Assembly (NCBI GenBank): GCA_030698405.1
Contig: JAUYMU010000137.1
Location: 1 to 64,000 of the forward strand
DNA from: Bacteroidota bacterium
Lineage (GTDB): Bacteria > Bacteroidota > Bacteroidia > Bacteroidales > Prolixibacteraceae
Reading direction: 5' to 3'
DNA: 64,000 bases
Within the stretch, counting starts at the first letter, position 1. Each line of letters opens with the position of its first letter. The translations under genes were made by a program, and so were the position numbers. Shown in pieces: positions 28,666 to 38,279 of this stretch. The notes below the pieces were generated by a model. The model did no database searches and was not told where the DNA came from. It was given only the letters and a program-made list of their open reading frames with translations.

Positions 28666-31600
28666 ATGGAAAGAACAATCGCTCACGATTCTCAATATGC
28701 CAGCAGTTTAATAGAAGCCAGTCTGGATCCCTTAATTACCATCAGTATCGATGGTAAAATTACGGATATGAACCAGGCTCAGGTAAATATTACCGGTTAT
28801 TCACGTAAAAACCTAGTCGGCACCAACTTTTACGACTATTTTACTGAACCGCAAAAAGCGCGTGAAGGTTATATGAAAGTCTTTGAAAATGGGTCGCTTA
28901 CAGACTTTCCTCTTACTTTTATACACAAAGATGGAAAATTAACCGATGTGTTGTTCAACGGATCGGTCTATAAGGACGCCAATGGAATTGTACTTGGTGC
29001 CGTGGTAGTGGCGAGAGACATCTCCAGACAAAAATGGGCAATGGAACTGCAGATTGCAAATAAAGAACTTGCATTTCAGAACAAAGAAAAAGAAAAAAGA
29101 GCGGCAGAATTAATCATCGCCAACAAAGAACTGGCGTTTCAGAATGATGAAAAAGGAAAACGCGCTGATGAATTGAGTATTGCGAACAAAGAACTTGCAT
29201 TTCAGAATGATGAAAAGGAGAAGCGAGCCGATGAGCTGATTATTGCCAACAAAGAACTTGCATTTCAGAACAAAGAAAAAGAAAAAAGAGCGGCAGAATT
29301 AATCATCGCCAACAAAGAACTGGCGTTTCAGAACGATGAAAAAGGAAAACGCGCTGATGAGTTAATCCTCGCCAACAAAGAACTTATTTTTCAGAACGAA
29401 GAAAAAGAAAAACGGGCTGCTGAATTAATTCTTGCAAACGAAGAACTTGTATTTCAAAATAAAGAGAAAGAAAAACGCGCTGCTGAATTAATTCTTGCCA
29501 ACGAAGAACTTGTATTTCAAAATAAAGAGAAAGAAAAACGGGCAGCTGAATTGATTATTGCTGACAAAGAACTGATTTTTCAAAACGAAGAAAAAGAAAA
29601 ACGGGCTGCAGAATTAATCATTGCCGACAAAGAATTAGTCTATCAAAACGAAGAGAAAGAAAAACGTTCAGTAGAAAATAAAGAACTTGAAGCATCCAGC
29701 TATACTTTAAAATTAGCTTCTCAGTATTCGCTCAGCCTTATTGAAGCAAGTCGTGACCCGTTGGTGGTTATTAGCTCTGCGGGGAAAATAACCGATATGA
29801 ACGAAGCATTGGTGAAAATAACCGGTGTGTCGCGCGAGGAATTGAAAGATACCGATTTCCTCGATTATTTTACCGAACCGCAAAAAGCACGGAAAGTTTA
29901 CCAGGAAGTGTTTGCAAACGGATCGGTTTCCGATTCGCCATTGACACTTCGCCATGAAAATGGAAAACTTACCGATGTATTGTTTAACGGATCGGTTTAT
30001 AAAGATGATCGTGGAAATGTATTGGGCATTGTGATTGTGGCGAGGGATGTTACCGAACAGAAAAGAATTTCGACCGAATTGACCGAAGCAATTGTTTTTG
30101 CCGAGCTGGCTGTAGGAATTGCCGAAGAAGCAAAATCGAAAGCTGAAAAAGCAACAATACTTGCTGAAAATGCAGTAAAAGCGAAACAGCAGTTTTTGTC
30201 GAATATGAGCCATGAAATCCGAACTCCGATGAATGCGATCATCGGATTTACAAAGGTGATGTTGAAAACCGAATTGAATGCAAAACAAAAAGAATATTTG
30301 CATGCCGTCAAATTGAGTGGCGATGCCTTAATTGTCCTCATTAATGACATTCTTGATTTGGCAAAAGTGGATGCTGGTAAAATGATTTTTGAAAAAACAC
30401 CCTTTAAACTGTCCTTATCTATTGCAGCCATGCTGCACCTGTTTGAGACCAAAATCTGGGAAAAGAATTTGTTGCTGGTTAAAGAATACGACAAAAGAAT
30501 TCCGGAAGTGCTGGTTGGCGACCCGGTACGTTTGCACCAGATTATTCTGAATTTGGTAAGCAATGCTGTAAAATTTACGAACAAAGGAAAAATCACCGTC
30601 AGCATTCGTTTGCTGAAAGAAGATGAAGAGAATGTAACCATTGAATTTGCAGTTACCGATACCGGAATTGGAATTCCAAAGGACAAGATAGCCAATATTT
30701 TCGAAAATTTCCAGCAGGCAACAAGCGGCACATCGCGCATATATGGCGGAACCGGCTTGGGTCTTGCAATTGTTAAACAATTGGTAGAATCGCAGGGTGG
30801 TAGTATCAAGGTAAATAGCAAAGTGGATGAAGGATCTACTTTCAGCTTGATATTACAATTTCAGAAAACAAAAGAAACGGTTGAAGCAGAACCTGAATTA
30901 GCAGAATTAGACAAAAAAATCAGCAATATAAAAGTATTGGTGGCCGAAGACATTGCCCTCAATCAATTACTCATGAGAACACTATTGGACGATTTTGGGT
31001 TTGATTGTGACATTGCAGCAAACGGAAGAATAGCAGTCGAAAAACTAAAGGCCAATTCGTACGATATTATTCTGATGGACTTGCAGATGCCCGAAATGAA
31101 CGGGTTTGAAGCCACCGAATATATTCGGCATGAAATGAAATGTAACATTCCGATCATCGCCCTGACAGCAGATGTTACCACGGTTGATCTGGCAAAATGC
31201 AAATACGTTGGAATTGATGATTACATTCCGAAACCTGTCGATGAAAGATTATTGTACAGTAAAATAATCAATTCAGTCAAAAAAACCGCAACTAAAAAAA
31301 GAAAATGTATAGTTGAAAATATTGTTACTGAAGAAGAACATGAAAAATTTACGGATCTGGAATACTTAAACCAGCGAACAAAGTCAAATCCTAAACTGAT
31401 GATGGAAATGATTTCAGCTTACCTGGAACAAACCCCGCCATTGGTTAGCGCCATGAAACAAAGTTACCATGATAAAGATTGGAATTTACTGTATTCGGCA
31501 GTACATAAAATGATCCCGTCATTTTCAATCATGGGTATCAGCGAAGATTTTGAAACCATGGCAAAAAAAGTTCAGGAATATGCAAGTACACAGAAACAGA

Positions 31601-31701
31601 CAGATGGAATATCAGATATGGTAGTTCAGCTTGAAAATGTTTGTGAACAGGCCTGTAAAGAATTAGAAATAGAGTTTAATATAATAAAAGATACTAACTA
31701 A
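28666..31701 (+). CDS. hybrid histidine kinase: PAS, coiled-coil array, PAS, HisKA, HATPase, REC, HPt
   Basis: A 1011-residue cytoplasmic kinase without membrane segments. Order: PAS (about 8-125); ten tandem 21-residue repeats of type NKELAFQNEEKEKRAAEL (about 130-340); second PAS (about 350-465), closely similar to the first; HisKA with H516 (NMSHEIRTPMNAI); HATPase_c with VTDTGIGIPKD and TGLGLAIV; receiver with D805 (LMDLQMPEMNG); and an HPt domain with H947 (AVHKMIPSF). All phosphorelay residues are present. The stop overlaps the ATG of the single-receiver protein at 31701, an obvious output partner. Confidence 0.93.
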   Translation: MERTIAHDSQYASSLIEASLDPLITISIDGKITDMNQAQVNITGYSRKNLVGTNFYDYFTEPQKAREGYMKVFENGSLTDFPLTFIHKDGKLTDVLFNGSVYKDANGIVLGAVVVARDISRQKWAMELQIANKELAFQNKEKEKRAAELIIANKELAFQNDEKGKRADELSIANKELAFQNDEKEKRADELIIANKELAFQNKEKEKRAAELIIANKELAFQNDEKGKRADELILANKELIFQNEEKEKRAAELILANEELVFQNKEKEKRAAELILANEELVFQNKEKEKRAAELIIADKELIFQNEEKEKRAAELIIADKELVYQNEEKEKRSVENKELEASSYTLKLASQYSLSLIEASRDPLVVISSAGKITDMNEALVKITGVSREELKDTDFLDYFTEPQKARKVYQEVFANGSVSDSPLTLRHENGKLTDVLFNGSVYKDDRGNVLGIVIVARDVTEQKRISTELTEAIVFAELAVGIAEEAKSKAEKATILAENAVKAKQQFLSNMSHEIRTPMNAIIGFTKVMLKTELNAKQKEYLHAVKLSGDALIVLINDILDLAKVDAGKMIFEKTPFKLSLSIAAMLHLFETKIWEKNLLLVKEYDKRIPEVLVGDPVRLHQIILNLVSNAVKFTNKGKITVSIRLLKEDEENVTIEFAVTDTGIGIPKDKIANIFENFQQATSGTSRIYGGTGLGLAIVKQLVESQGGSIKVNSKVDEGSTFSLILQFQKTKETVEAEPELAELDKKISNIKVLVAEDIALNQLLMRTLLDDFGFDCDIAANGRIAVEKLKANSYDIILMDLQMPEMNGFEATEYIRHEMKCNIPIIALTADVTTVDLAKCKYVGIDDYIPKPVDERLLYSKIINSVKKTATKKRKCIVENIVTEEEHEKFTDLEYLNQRTKSNPKLMMEMISAYLEQTPPLVSAMKQSYHDKDWNLLYSAVHKMIPSFSIMGISEDFETMAKKVQEYASTQKQTDGISDMVVQLENVCEQACKELEIEFNIIKDTN
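29053..29682 (+). repeat. 63-bp tandem repeat (10 units) in the hybrid kinase
   Basis: Ten in-frame 63-bp units, each encoding 21 residues of consensus IANKELAFQNEEKEKRAAEL plus one. Units 1 and 4, 2 and 5, and 7 and 8 are nearly identical, indicating recent duplications of one or three units. Confidence 0.95.
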
Positions 31702-32132
31702 TGAACAAACAAAAAATAAAACTTTTTCTGGTAGATGACGATGCTGTGTATTTAAAATCACTGGAAATTGAGTTCATGGAACTTGGCGATTTTAAAATTG
31801 AAACATATCCTACCGGTGAACTTTGCATTGAAAATCTATCCCACAATCCTGATGTAATTATTCTGGATTATGAGCTCAGCGGCATTGATAAAAAAGCAAT
31901 GAACGGAATAGACGTACTGGATAAAATAAAGGCGTTCAATCCTGAAACTCCGGTAGTGATGCTTTCTTCGCAGGATAAAATAGAGGTGGCAATAAACTGT
32001 ATGCACCACAAAGCTTTCGACTATGTTGTTAAGAGCGAAACAGCTTTCTTACGATTGAAAAAAATTATCCCTGCCATTTTCCGTTACAAAAAAATGGAAA
32101 AACAATTAAGTTGGTACATGGAGCGGATGTAA
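31701..32132 (+). CDS. stand-alone receiver (response regulator) A
   Basis: A 143-residue CheY-like receiver: acidic pocket DDD at 12-14, phospho-acceptor D56 (VIILDYELSG) and conserved K111 (YVVKSE). An insert GIDKKAMNGIDVL follows the phospho-site. After the receiver fold only a short basic helix remains (FRYKKMEKQLSWYMERM), with no DNA-binding domain. Translation is coupled to the upstream hybrid kinase (TAATG). It is about 80% identical to the receiver at 33456, so output is probably by protein-protein contact or phosphotransfer to another kinase in the block. Confidence 0.93.
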   Translation: MNKQKIKLFLVDDDAVYLKSLEIEFMELGDFKIETYPTGELCIENLSHNPDVIILDYELSGIDKKAMNGIDVLDKIKAFNPETPVVMLSSQDKIEVAINCMHHKAFDYVVKSETAFLRLKKIIPAIFRYKKMEKQLSWYMERM

Positions 32133-32159
32133 GCAATTGACAGTAAACATTTACTGATA

Positions 32160-32208
32160 AAAAAAAGGAGTGTTGTTGGTTTTATTACCGACAACACTCC
32201 TTTTTTTT
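32160..32208 (+). terminator. strong terminator after receiver A
   Basis: AAAAAAAGGAGTGTTGT and ACAACACTCCTTTTTTT form a near-perfect stem with a long T-run. Confidence 0.92.
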
Positions 32209-32240
32209 GCGCAATTAGCTAAACATAAAAGCCCATAATC

Positions 32241-32304
32241 AGTGAATTTTGCAAGTATCGAACAGAACTTTGCAACTTTACCGGCAATAAAGGCCTCACC
32301 TTTG
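32241..32304 (+). promoter_or_regulatory. shared stress element K, upstream of the ice-binding gene
   Basis: Half-sites GAATTTTGCAA (TTGCAA at 32249-32254) and GAACTTTGCAAC (TTGCAA at 32270-32275), 21 bp apart, then 25 bp to TTTG at 32301-32304. The gene starts 36 bp further on. Confidence 0.7.
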
Positions 32305-32340
32305 AGTCGTGGCAATACTGTCACCAACAAAACAAAAAAA

Positions 32341-33171
32341 ATGAACCTTGTAAAACTAATGCCAATCATGGCTATGCTATTGGTTGGATTAATCACCGGT
32401 TGTAGTAAAAGTGCAGATAGCGTTTATGGATTAAACGAAACTTCAGTTTCAAATCAAACTGCCATTTCTTCAGAAAATTCCACCAATCTGAAGTCAGCTG
32501 TGATTTTACCACAAGAAGGAAATTTAAAAGGTGTAAATCTGGGAGTTTCAGGCGATTTCGTAATTCTATCGAAAACCGGAGTTACCAGTGTGTATAAATC
32601 CAGCATTACCGGAGATATTGGAACAAGTCCGATTACAGGGGCCGCAATGGTTTTCAGTTGTGGTGAAGTGACAGGAAATGTATATTCAGTTGATGCTGCC
32701 GGCCCTGCATGTAAAATTACCAGCGCCACCAGATTAGGAATTGCAGTTCTTGATATGCAGGCTGCCTACACTGATGCCGCCGGACGTGTTAACCCTGATT
32801 TTCTGAATTTAGGAGCCGGAAATATTGGTGGCAAAACACTTACTCCTGGTTTGTACAAATGGACAAGCGCACTTGTTATCCCAACGGATATTACTATTTC
32901 GGGCAGCCCGACTGATGTTTGGATTTTCCAGGTTGCCGGAACCCTAATAATGAGTTCAGCTGTAAGAATTACGCTGGCCGGTGGCGCTCAGGCAAAAAAT
33001 ATTTTCTGGCAGACATCTGGTGCCGTTACTTTAGGAACCACCAGCCACTTTGAAGGTATCATAATAAGCCAGACAGGAATTAATTTGCAGACAGGCGCAT
33101 CAATAAACGGAAGATTGTTGGCGCAAACTGCTGTAACATTACAAATGAATGCTGTTACACAGCCAAAATAA
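32341..33171 (+). CDS. ice-binding-like DUF3494 lipoprotein
   Basis: A 276-residue lipoprotein; the start at 32341 is set by the signal MNLVKLMPIMAMLLVGLITGC. The in-frame ATG at 32242 falls inside the promoter element and is rejected. From about residue 70 it matches the DUF3494 ice-binding fold: LGVSGDFVILSKTGV, SSITGDIGTSPITG, AAYTDAAGRVNP, LGAGNIGGKTLTPGLYKW, VWIFQVAGTL, AQAKNIFWQTSGAVTLG, HFEGIIISQTGINLQTGAS and NGRLLAQTAVTLQ. DUF3494 proteins form a beta-solenoid that binds ice or acts as an adhesin. The lipid anchor suggests display on the cell envelope. It sits between two near-identical receivers. Confidence 0.92.
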   Translation: MNLVKLMPIMAMLLVGLITGCSKSADSVYGLNETSVSNQTAISSENSTNLKSAVILPQEGNLKGVNLGVSGDFVILSKTGVTSVYKSSITGDIGTSPITGAAMVFSCGEVTGNVYSVDAAGPACKITSATRLGIAVLDMQAAYTDAAGRVNPDFLNLGAGNIGGKTLTPGLYKWTSALVIPTDITISGSPTDVWIFQVAGTLIMSSAVRITLAGGAQAKNIFWQTSGAVTLGTTSHFEGIIISQTGINLQTGASINGRLLAQTAVTLQMNAVTQPK

Positions 33172-33187
33172 ATTTCTCTTATCACCA

Positions 33188-33230
33188 AAACACAAAAAGG
33201 CGGTTCCGGTGGGATCGCCTTTTTGTGTTT
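33188..33230 (+). terminator. terminator of the ice-binding gene
   Basis: AAACACAAAAAGGCG and CGCCTTTTTGTGTTT form a 15-bp perfect stem. Confidence 0.9.
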
Positions 33231-33260
33231 AAGTGTAGGAATGACTGGCCGGATTAAATG

Positions 33261-33325
33261 TGTGAATATTGCAAATAAATAACGAAATTATGTAACGATA
33301 TCCCATGCAATGGGTTGCAACTTTA
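33261..33325 (+). promoter_or_regulatory. shared stress element A, upstream of receiver B operon
   Basis: GAATATTGCAA (TTGCAA 33269-33274) and GAAATTATGTAAC (ATGTAA 33290-33295), 21 bp apart, then exactly 26 bp to TTTA at 33322-33325. Confidence 0.8.
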
Positions 33326-33426
33326 CAGCACAAAATTATATTTCAATAATGCCCGTTTGCAAAGGTTATATGAAGGTGAAAATATCTTCATAAGAAACAT
33401 GCAACATATAAAACAGACCGTGGAAA

Positions 33427-33459
33427 ATGAATAATCTGATTAAAAGCGCAAATCAATGA
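33427..33459 (+). CDS. possible 10-residue leader peptide
   Basis: ATG at 33427 encodes MNNLIKSANQ and its TGA overlaps the ATG of receiver B (ATGA). The arrangement could couple translation of the receiver. The peptide itself shows no known attenuation pattern and may be chance. Confidence 0.3.
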   Translation: MNNLIKSANQ

Positions 33460-33887
33460 ACAACGAAAAAATTAAAATATTTCTGGTCGATGATGATGCC
33501 CTGTATTTAAAATTACTTGAAATTGAATTGTTGGAGCATGAGGATTTCGATATTCAAACTTATTCAACAGGTGAACTTTGCCTGGAAAATCTGAAATATA
33601 ATCCCGATGTGATCATTTTGGATTATGAACTTAATGGCATTGATAAAAAAGCTATGAACGGATTAGATATTCTTGATAAAATAAAAGCCTACAATCCTTT
33701 AATTCCGGTGGTAATGCTTTCGTCGCAGGATAAAATAGAGATTGCAATAAATTGTATGCATCACAAAGCTTTCGACTATGTTGTTAAAAGCGAGACTGCT
33801 TACCTTCGGCTGAGAAAAATCATCCCTGCCGTTTTCCGATTCAAAAAAATGGAAAAAGAACTGAACTGGTACATGGAGCGGATGTAA
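33456..33887 (+). CDS. stand-alone receiver (response regulator) B
   Basis: A 143-residue receiver about 80% identical to receiver A, with the same D56 (VIILDYELNG), the same KKAMNG insert and the same basic C-terminal helix. No output domain. A CHASE3 kinase gene follows after 13 bp, so here the receiver precedes its kinase, a mirror image of the 28666-32132 pair. Duplication of the receiver on both sides of the ice-binding gene is evident. The promoter element A lies 130 bp upstream. Confidence 0.93.
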   Translation: MNNEKIKIFLVDDDALYLKLLEIELLEHEDFDIQTYSTGELCLENLKYNPDVIILDYELNGIDKKAMNGLDILDKIKAYNPLIPVVMLSSQDKIEIAINCMHHKAFDYVVKSETAYLRLRKIIPAVFRFKKMEKELNWYMERM

Positions 33888-33900
33888 TACAATTTTTAAA

Positions 33901-35526
33901 ATGAAATCGAGTATCCGTATGAAACTTATAATACTGGCAGGCATAATTTTGGCCGGCAATGTGTTCATAGGTTTTGCCGTATATATCACCAACCAAAAGC
34001 GCATTGAATCGCAACAACTGGTAAAAAAATCTGAGAAAATTATTTCCAATTTAGGCAATATACACTTACTTGGCAAAGACATAGAATCAGCTTCGCGGGG
34101 CTTTATTATTACCAACGACAGTTCATTTCTTAAGCCACTATTTACTGCCGAAAAATTGATCTTTAAAAATATTGGCCAACTCCGGCAACAATTTCAAAAC
34201 AATGCTATCCAGACCCAGCGTGTTGATTCGATTCATTATTATATGGAAAAGCGATTGGCCTTTTCGTTGCATCAGGCCGAATTAAGGAGCAATCAGGGAT
34301 TAGCGGCTGCAATAGCTTTTGCTTCAACCAATCAGGGCTTACATTATTCCGACAATTTGCGACAGATTATCACTGCAATTGAGCAACACGAGGACACAAA
34401 TCTCAAACAACTTCAGCAGGCAAACATGTATAGCGTGAAGGCATTCAACTGGATTTCACGAATTATGGTTGTTCTAATTTCCTTAATTACAATTCTATTA
34501 TTAATTGTTACAGGCAAAAATTTACAGCAAAATGAAAAGAGAGAAAAAAAAGCTGCAGAATTAGTTGTTGCCAACAAGGAACTTGCATTTCAAAATTCAG
34601 AGAAAGAAAACCGGGCGGCTGAATTGATCGTTGCCAACAAGGAACTTGCATTTCAGAACAAAGAAAAAGAGAACCGGGCAGCAGAATTGATCCTCGCCAA
34701 CAAAGAACTCGTATTTCAAAACGAAGAAAAAGGGAAAAGGGCCGCAGAATTAATCATTGCTGATAAAGAACTTGTTTTTCAGAATGAAGAAAAAGAAAAA
34801 CAGGAAGCTGCCAACAAAGAACTCGAAGCGTTCAGCTATTCTGTGTCGCATGATTTACGCGCCCCATTAAGACATATCGGAGGATTTGTTGACCTGCTGA
34901 TTAAAAATAGTTCAAATCAGCTCGACGAAAAAGGCACGAGATATTTGAACATCATTTCGGAATCTTCACATGAAATGGGCAACCTGATAGATGCATTACT
35001 GACATTTTCCAGATTAAGCCGTACCGAACTTAAGAAAACCAATATCAACTCCCAAAACATAGTAAACCAGGTTTTAAAAAGTTTCGACAAAGAATTGGCA
35101 GGGCGCGATGTTGAAATAATTGTTTCTGAATTGCCGGATACAACTGGTGACGAAACATTGATTCACCAGGTATGGGAAAATTTGATCTCCAACGCTTTGA
35201 AATATTCAAAGAACAAGCAAACAGCAACCATCGATATTGGATATGAATTACTGGACAACAAAACAGTTTTTCACATCAGGGACAACGGTGCAGGATTTGA
35301 TATGAAGTATGCTGATAAACTTTTCGGGGTTTTCCAGCGATTGCATAGTGCTTCTGATTTTGAAGGAATCGGAATCGGACTGGCCAATGTAAATAGAATT
35401 GTGGTGAGGCATGGAGGAACTTGCCGGGCAGAAAGTGAAGTTGGAAATGGAGCCACGTTTTTCTTTAGCATTCCGAACGAGGAAGTGTTCAGTCGCAGTG
35501 ATCAGTCTCAGAAAAGCTTGCAATAA
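33901..35526 (+). CDS. CHASE3-type membrane histidine kinase with coiled-coil repeats
   Basis: A 541-residue sensor kinase: membrane segment at about 8-28, a helical periplasmic CHASE3-like domain (residues about 35-175; SASRGFIITNDSSFL is typical), a second membrane segment (about 185-205), four 21-residue repeats (about 220-300), then HisKA with H317 (SYSVSHDLRAPLRH) and HATPase_c (IRDNGAGFD, GIGIGLANVNRIV). The SHDLRAPLR variant places it with phytochrome-type kinases that commonly partner Rcp1-like receivers, and such a receiver gene follows at 35604. No attached receiver. Confidence 0.93.
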   Translation: MKSSIRMKLIILAGIILAGNVFIGFAVYITNQKRIESQQLVKKSEKIISNLGNIHLLGKDIESASRGFIITNDSSFLKPLFTAEKLIFKNIGQLRQQFQNNAIQTQRVDSIHYYMEKRLAFSLHQAELRSNQGLAAAIAFASTNQGLHYSDNLRQIITAIEQHEDTNLKQLQQANMYSVKAFNWISRIMVVLISLITILLLIVTGKNLQQNEKREKKAAELVVANKELAFQNSEKENRAAELIVANKELAFQNKEKENRAAELILANKELVFQNEEKGKRAAELIIADKELVFQNEEKEKQEAANKELEAFSYSVSHDLRAPLRHIGGFVDLLIKNSSNQLDEKGTRYLNIISESSHEMGNLIDALLTFSRLSRTELKKTNINSQNIVNQVLKSFDKELAGRDVEIIVSELPDTTGDETLIHQVWENLISNALKYSKNKQTATIDIGYELLDNKTVFHIRDNGAGFDMKYADKLFGVFQRLHSASDFEGIGIGLANVNRIVVRHGGTCRAESEVGNGATFFFSIPNEEVFSRSDQSQKSLQ

Positions 35527-35603
35527 ACAATTTCACAGCTCCAGAGGAGCGGAATATTTGTAGCATAAAAGAATCAAAGAAAAAACAATAAACCACCCAA
35601 ATT

Positions 35604-36050
35604 ATGAAAGCAGAAGTTAGAAAAATCCTAATTGTTGATGACAGCCATAAAGATGTTGAACTTGCCATTGCGGCCCTTGCCGAAAATAATCTTGCCAACG
35701 AAGTTGTTGTTGCCGAAGATGGAGTTGAAGCATTGGATTTTTTGTATAAACGCGGTAAATTCAGCAATGATCATGGCGATCCTGCCGTTATTTTACTGGA
35801 TATTAAAATGCCGAGAATGAATGGGATTGAAGTACTCAAACACATCCGTTCCGTTGAAAAATTTAAATTAATTCCGGTAATAATGGTTACCTCATCGGGC
35901 GAAGAAAAAGATCTGGTGGAGAGCTACAAACTTGGGGCTAATTCGTATGTGGTGAAACCCATTGATGTGGCCCAGTTTCTTGATGCCATTAAAGTTTTGG
36001 GACAATACTGGGCAATTATCAACCAACCGCCACCAGTGAATTTTAAGTGA
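35604..36050 (+). CDS. Rcp1-like single-domain response regulator
   Basis: A 148-residue receiver with the features of Rcp1-type regulators: ILIVDDSHKDVEL, the extended loop RGKFSNDHGDP, phospho-acceptor Asp in VILLDIKMPRMNG, and K in YVVKPID. No output domain. This type usually takes phosphate from SHDLRAPL kinases, such as the one 77 bp upstream. A GTAGC box with TATTTG at about 35555-35560 could supply its own promoter, but the distinct 21-bp-period element is absent here. Confidence 0.9.
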   Translation: MKAEVRKILIVDDSHKDVELAIAALAENNLANEVVVAEDGVEALDFLYKRGKFSNDHGDPAVILLDIKMPRMNGIEVLKHIRSVEKFKLIPVIMVTSSGEEKDLVESYKLGANSYVVKPIDVAQFLDAIKVLGQYWAIINQPPPVNFK

Positions 36051-36069
36051 TTTAAAATCAGAAACCATT

Positions 36070-37191
36070 TTGAACTCTAATTTCATGAACAGAAAGATAA
36101 AAATACTGCACCTTGAAGACTCTTTCAAAGATTCTGAATTAATTAAATCATTGATTGAAAGTGGTGAAATCGACCATGATTATTTTGTGGCCGAAAACGA
36201 AAAAGAATACACCAATATTCTTGAAACCGAAAACATCGATATCATTTTATCTGATTACAGCCTGCCCGATTTTAATGGCAACGAAGCATTAAGAATTGCA
36301 AAGGAACAATATCCCAATATCCCATTCCTGTTCGTATCAGGAGCAATGGGTGAAAACAGGGCTATTGACGCAATGTTAAACGGAGCCACGGATTACGTGC
36401 TCAAAAACAAACTTGAGCGTCTGGTTCCGGCGATTAAAAGGGCTCTGAACGAACAGAAACTTACCACTGAACGTCAACAAGCCGGGGAGGAGCTAAAAAG
36501 CGCCAACAGAGAACTTGTTTTTCAGATAGAAGAAAAAGAAATACGACAGGCTGAATTATTGGTTTTGAACGAGATGCTGATCTGTCAGTATAAAGAGAAG
36601 GAAAAACTTGCAATAGAGTTAATAGCGGCCAAGGAGAAAGCAGAAGAAAGCGACCGGTTAAAATCCTCTTTTCTGGCCAATATGAGCCATGAGATCAGAA
36701 CACCATTGAACGGAATCCTGGGTTTCACTGAACTGCTGAAAGAACCTGATCTTTCATGTAAACAACAAGCGTATTACATCAGCATCATTGAGAAAAGCGG
36801 CGCACGTCTGCTCAATATCATCAACGATATCATGTGCATTTCAAAAATCAATTCGGGGCAAATGGGGGTTTCAATTTCTGAAATAAACGTAAATGAGCAA
36901 ATGAATGAAATATTTTCTTTCTTCAAGCCGGAGGCTGAACAAAAAGGCATTAAGATATCCTGTAAAAACAGCATGAGGTTAAACGAAACTTTCATAAAAA
37001 CTGATAAAGATAAATTACTGGCCATTCTTTCCAATTTGGTTAACAATGCCATTAAATTCACCAACAAGGGTTCTTTTGGGAAAGGATCGGCCATTTATTT
37101 TACCCTGCCATCGATGAACCTGAAGGAAGTAAAAACAGACAACAAAAATATTATCTGGAACGAAACAATAATAAGGGAAATGAATCTATGA
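36070..37191 (+). CDS. REC-histidine kinase with deleted ATP-binding core
   Basis: A 373-residue protein: receiver (residues about 8-125, D62 in ILSDYSLPDFNG), two degenerate 21-residue repeats (about 145-190), HisKA with H207 (ANMSHEIRTPLNG), then only the first part of HATPase_c. The N box (LAILSNLVNNAIKFTNKGS) runs straight into GKGSAIYFTLPSM, which is normally the last strand of the domain. About 70 residues with the G1, F and G2 boxes are missing in frame. The protein can probably dimerise and accept phosphate but not bind ATP. The stop overlaps the start of the next kinase (ATGA). The first Met pair (36070 or 36085) is ambiguous. Confidence 0.85.
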   Translation: MNSNFMNRKIKILHLEDSFKDSELIKSLIESGEIDHDYFVAENEKEYTNILETENIDIILSDYSLPDFNGNEALRIAKEQYPNIPFLFVSGAMGENRAIDAMLNGATDYVLKNKLERLVPAIKRALNEQKLTTERQQAGEELKSANRELVFQIEEKEIRQAELLVLNEMLICQYKEKEKLAIELIAAKEKAEESDRLKSSFLANMSHEIRTPLNGILGFTELLKEPDLSCKQQAYYISIIEKSGARLLNIINDIMCISKINSGQMGVSISEINVNEQMNEIFSFFKPEAEQKGIKISCKNSMRLNETFIKTDKDKLLAILSNLVNNAIKFTNKGSFGKGSAIYFTLPSMNLKEVKTDNKNIIWNETIIREMNL

Positions 37192-37646
37192 ACGACAAAA
37201 TAGGAATTCTGCACCTTGAAGATTCGTTCAAAGATTCCGAAATAATTAACGCCAAAATTGAAAGCGCCAAAATTGAATACAATTATTTTCTGGCCGATTG
37301 CGAAAAAGATTTTCTGAATTTTCTTGAAACTGAAAATATCCACCTTATACTATCGGATTACAACCTGCCCGATTACAATGGGAACGAAGCGTTACGAGTG
37401 GCCAGGGAAAAATATCCGCATATCCCATTCATTTTCGTTTCAGGAAAAATAATGGAAGGCGTGGCCATTGAAAAAATGTTAAACGGAGCAACCGATTATG
37501 TGTTCAAGAACAATCTGGAAAGGCTGGTTCCGGCAATTAGAAGAGCTTTGAATGATTATGAACTTGAGACAAAACGCAAACAGGCAGAGATAAGCCTTCA
37601 GGAAAAAAGGGAAATAATTATCGCGCAAAGCGGAAAGTATTTTGAA

Positions 37647-38279
37647 ATCAATAAAGAACTCGACTTTCAAAACGAAGAGAAAGAAAAACGGGCGGCAGAA
37701 TTAATCATTGCCAATAAGGAACTTGCTTTTCAGAACAGGGAAAAAGAAAAACGGGCCGATGAATTATACATTGCCAACAAAGAACTAATATATCAGAATC
37801 AGGAGAAAGAAAACCGGGCTGCTGAATTAATCATTGCGAACAAGGAACTTCTTTATCAAAACGAAGAGAAAGAAAAACGGGCGGCAGAGTTAAGGATTGC
37901 CAACAAAGAACTTGCATTTCAAAACCGGGAAAAAGAAAAACGGGCCGATGAATTGTTTATTGCCAACAAAGAACTTGCTTATCAGAATGAAGAAAAAGAA
38001 AAACGGGCAGCGGAGTTGATAATTGCGAACAAGGAACTTCTTTATCAAAACGAAGAAAAAGAAAAACGGGCGGCAGAGTTAAGGATTGCCAACAAAGAAC
38101 TTGCATTTCAAAACCGGGAAAAAGAAAAACGGGCCGATGAGCTGATTATAGCCAATAAAGAACTTGCATATCAGAACAAAGAGAAAGAAAACCGGGCGGC
38201 GGAACTAATCATTGCCAACAAAGAACTTCTGTTTCAAAATGAAGAAAAAGAAAATCGGGCGGCAGAACTGATTATTGCA
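37647..38279 (+). repeat. 63-bp tandem repeat array (10 units) in the 37188 kinase
   Basis: Ten 63-bp units encoding NKELAFQNREKEKRADEL-type repeats. Units 4-5 and 7-8 encode identical stretches, so a 189-bp (three-unit) higher-order duplication is visible. Confidence 0.95.

Noticed and set aside
35497-35560. Possible element upstream of the Rcp1-like receiver (TTGCAA at 35518)
   Set aside because: No first half-site and TTTG is 33 bp away.
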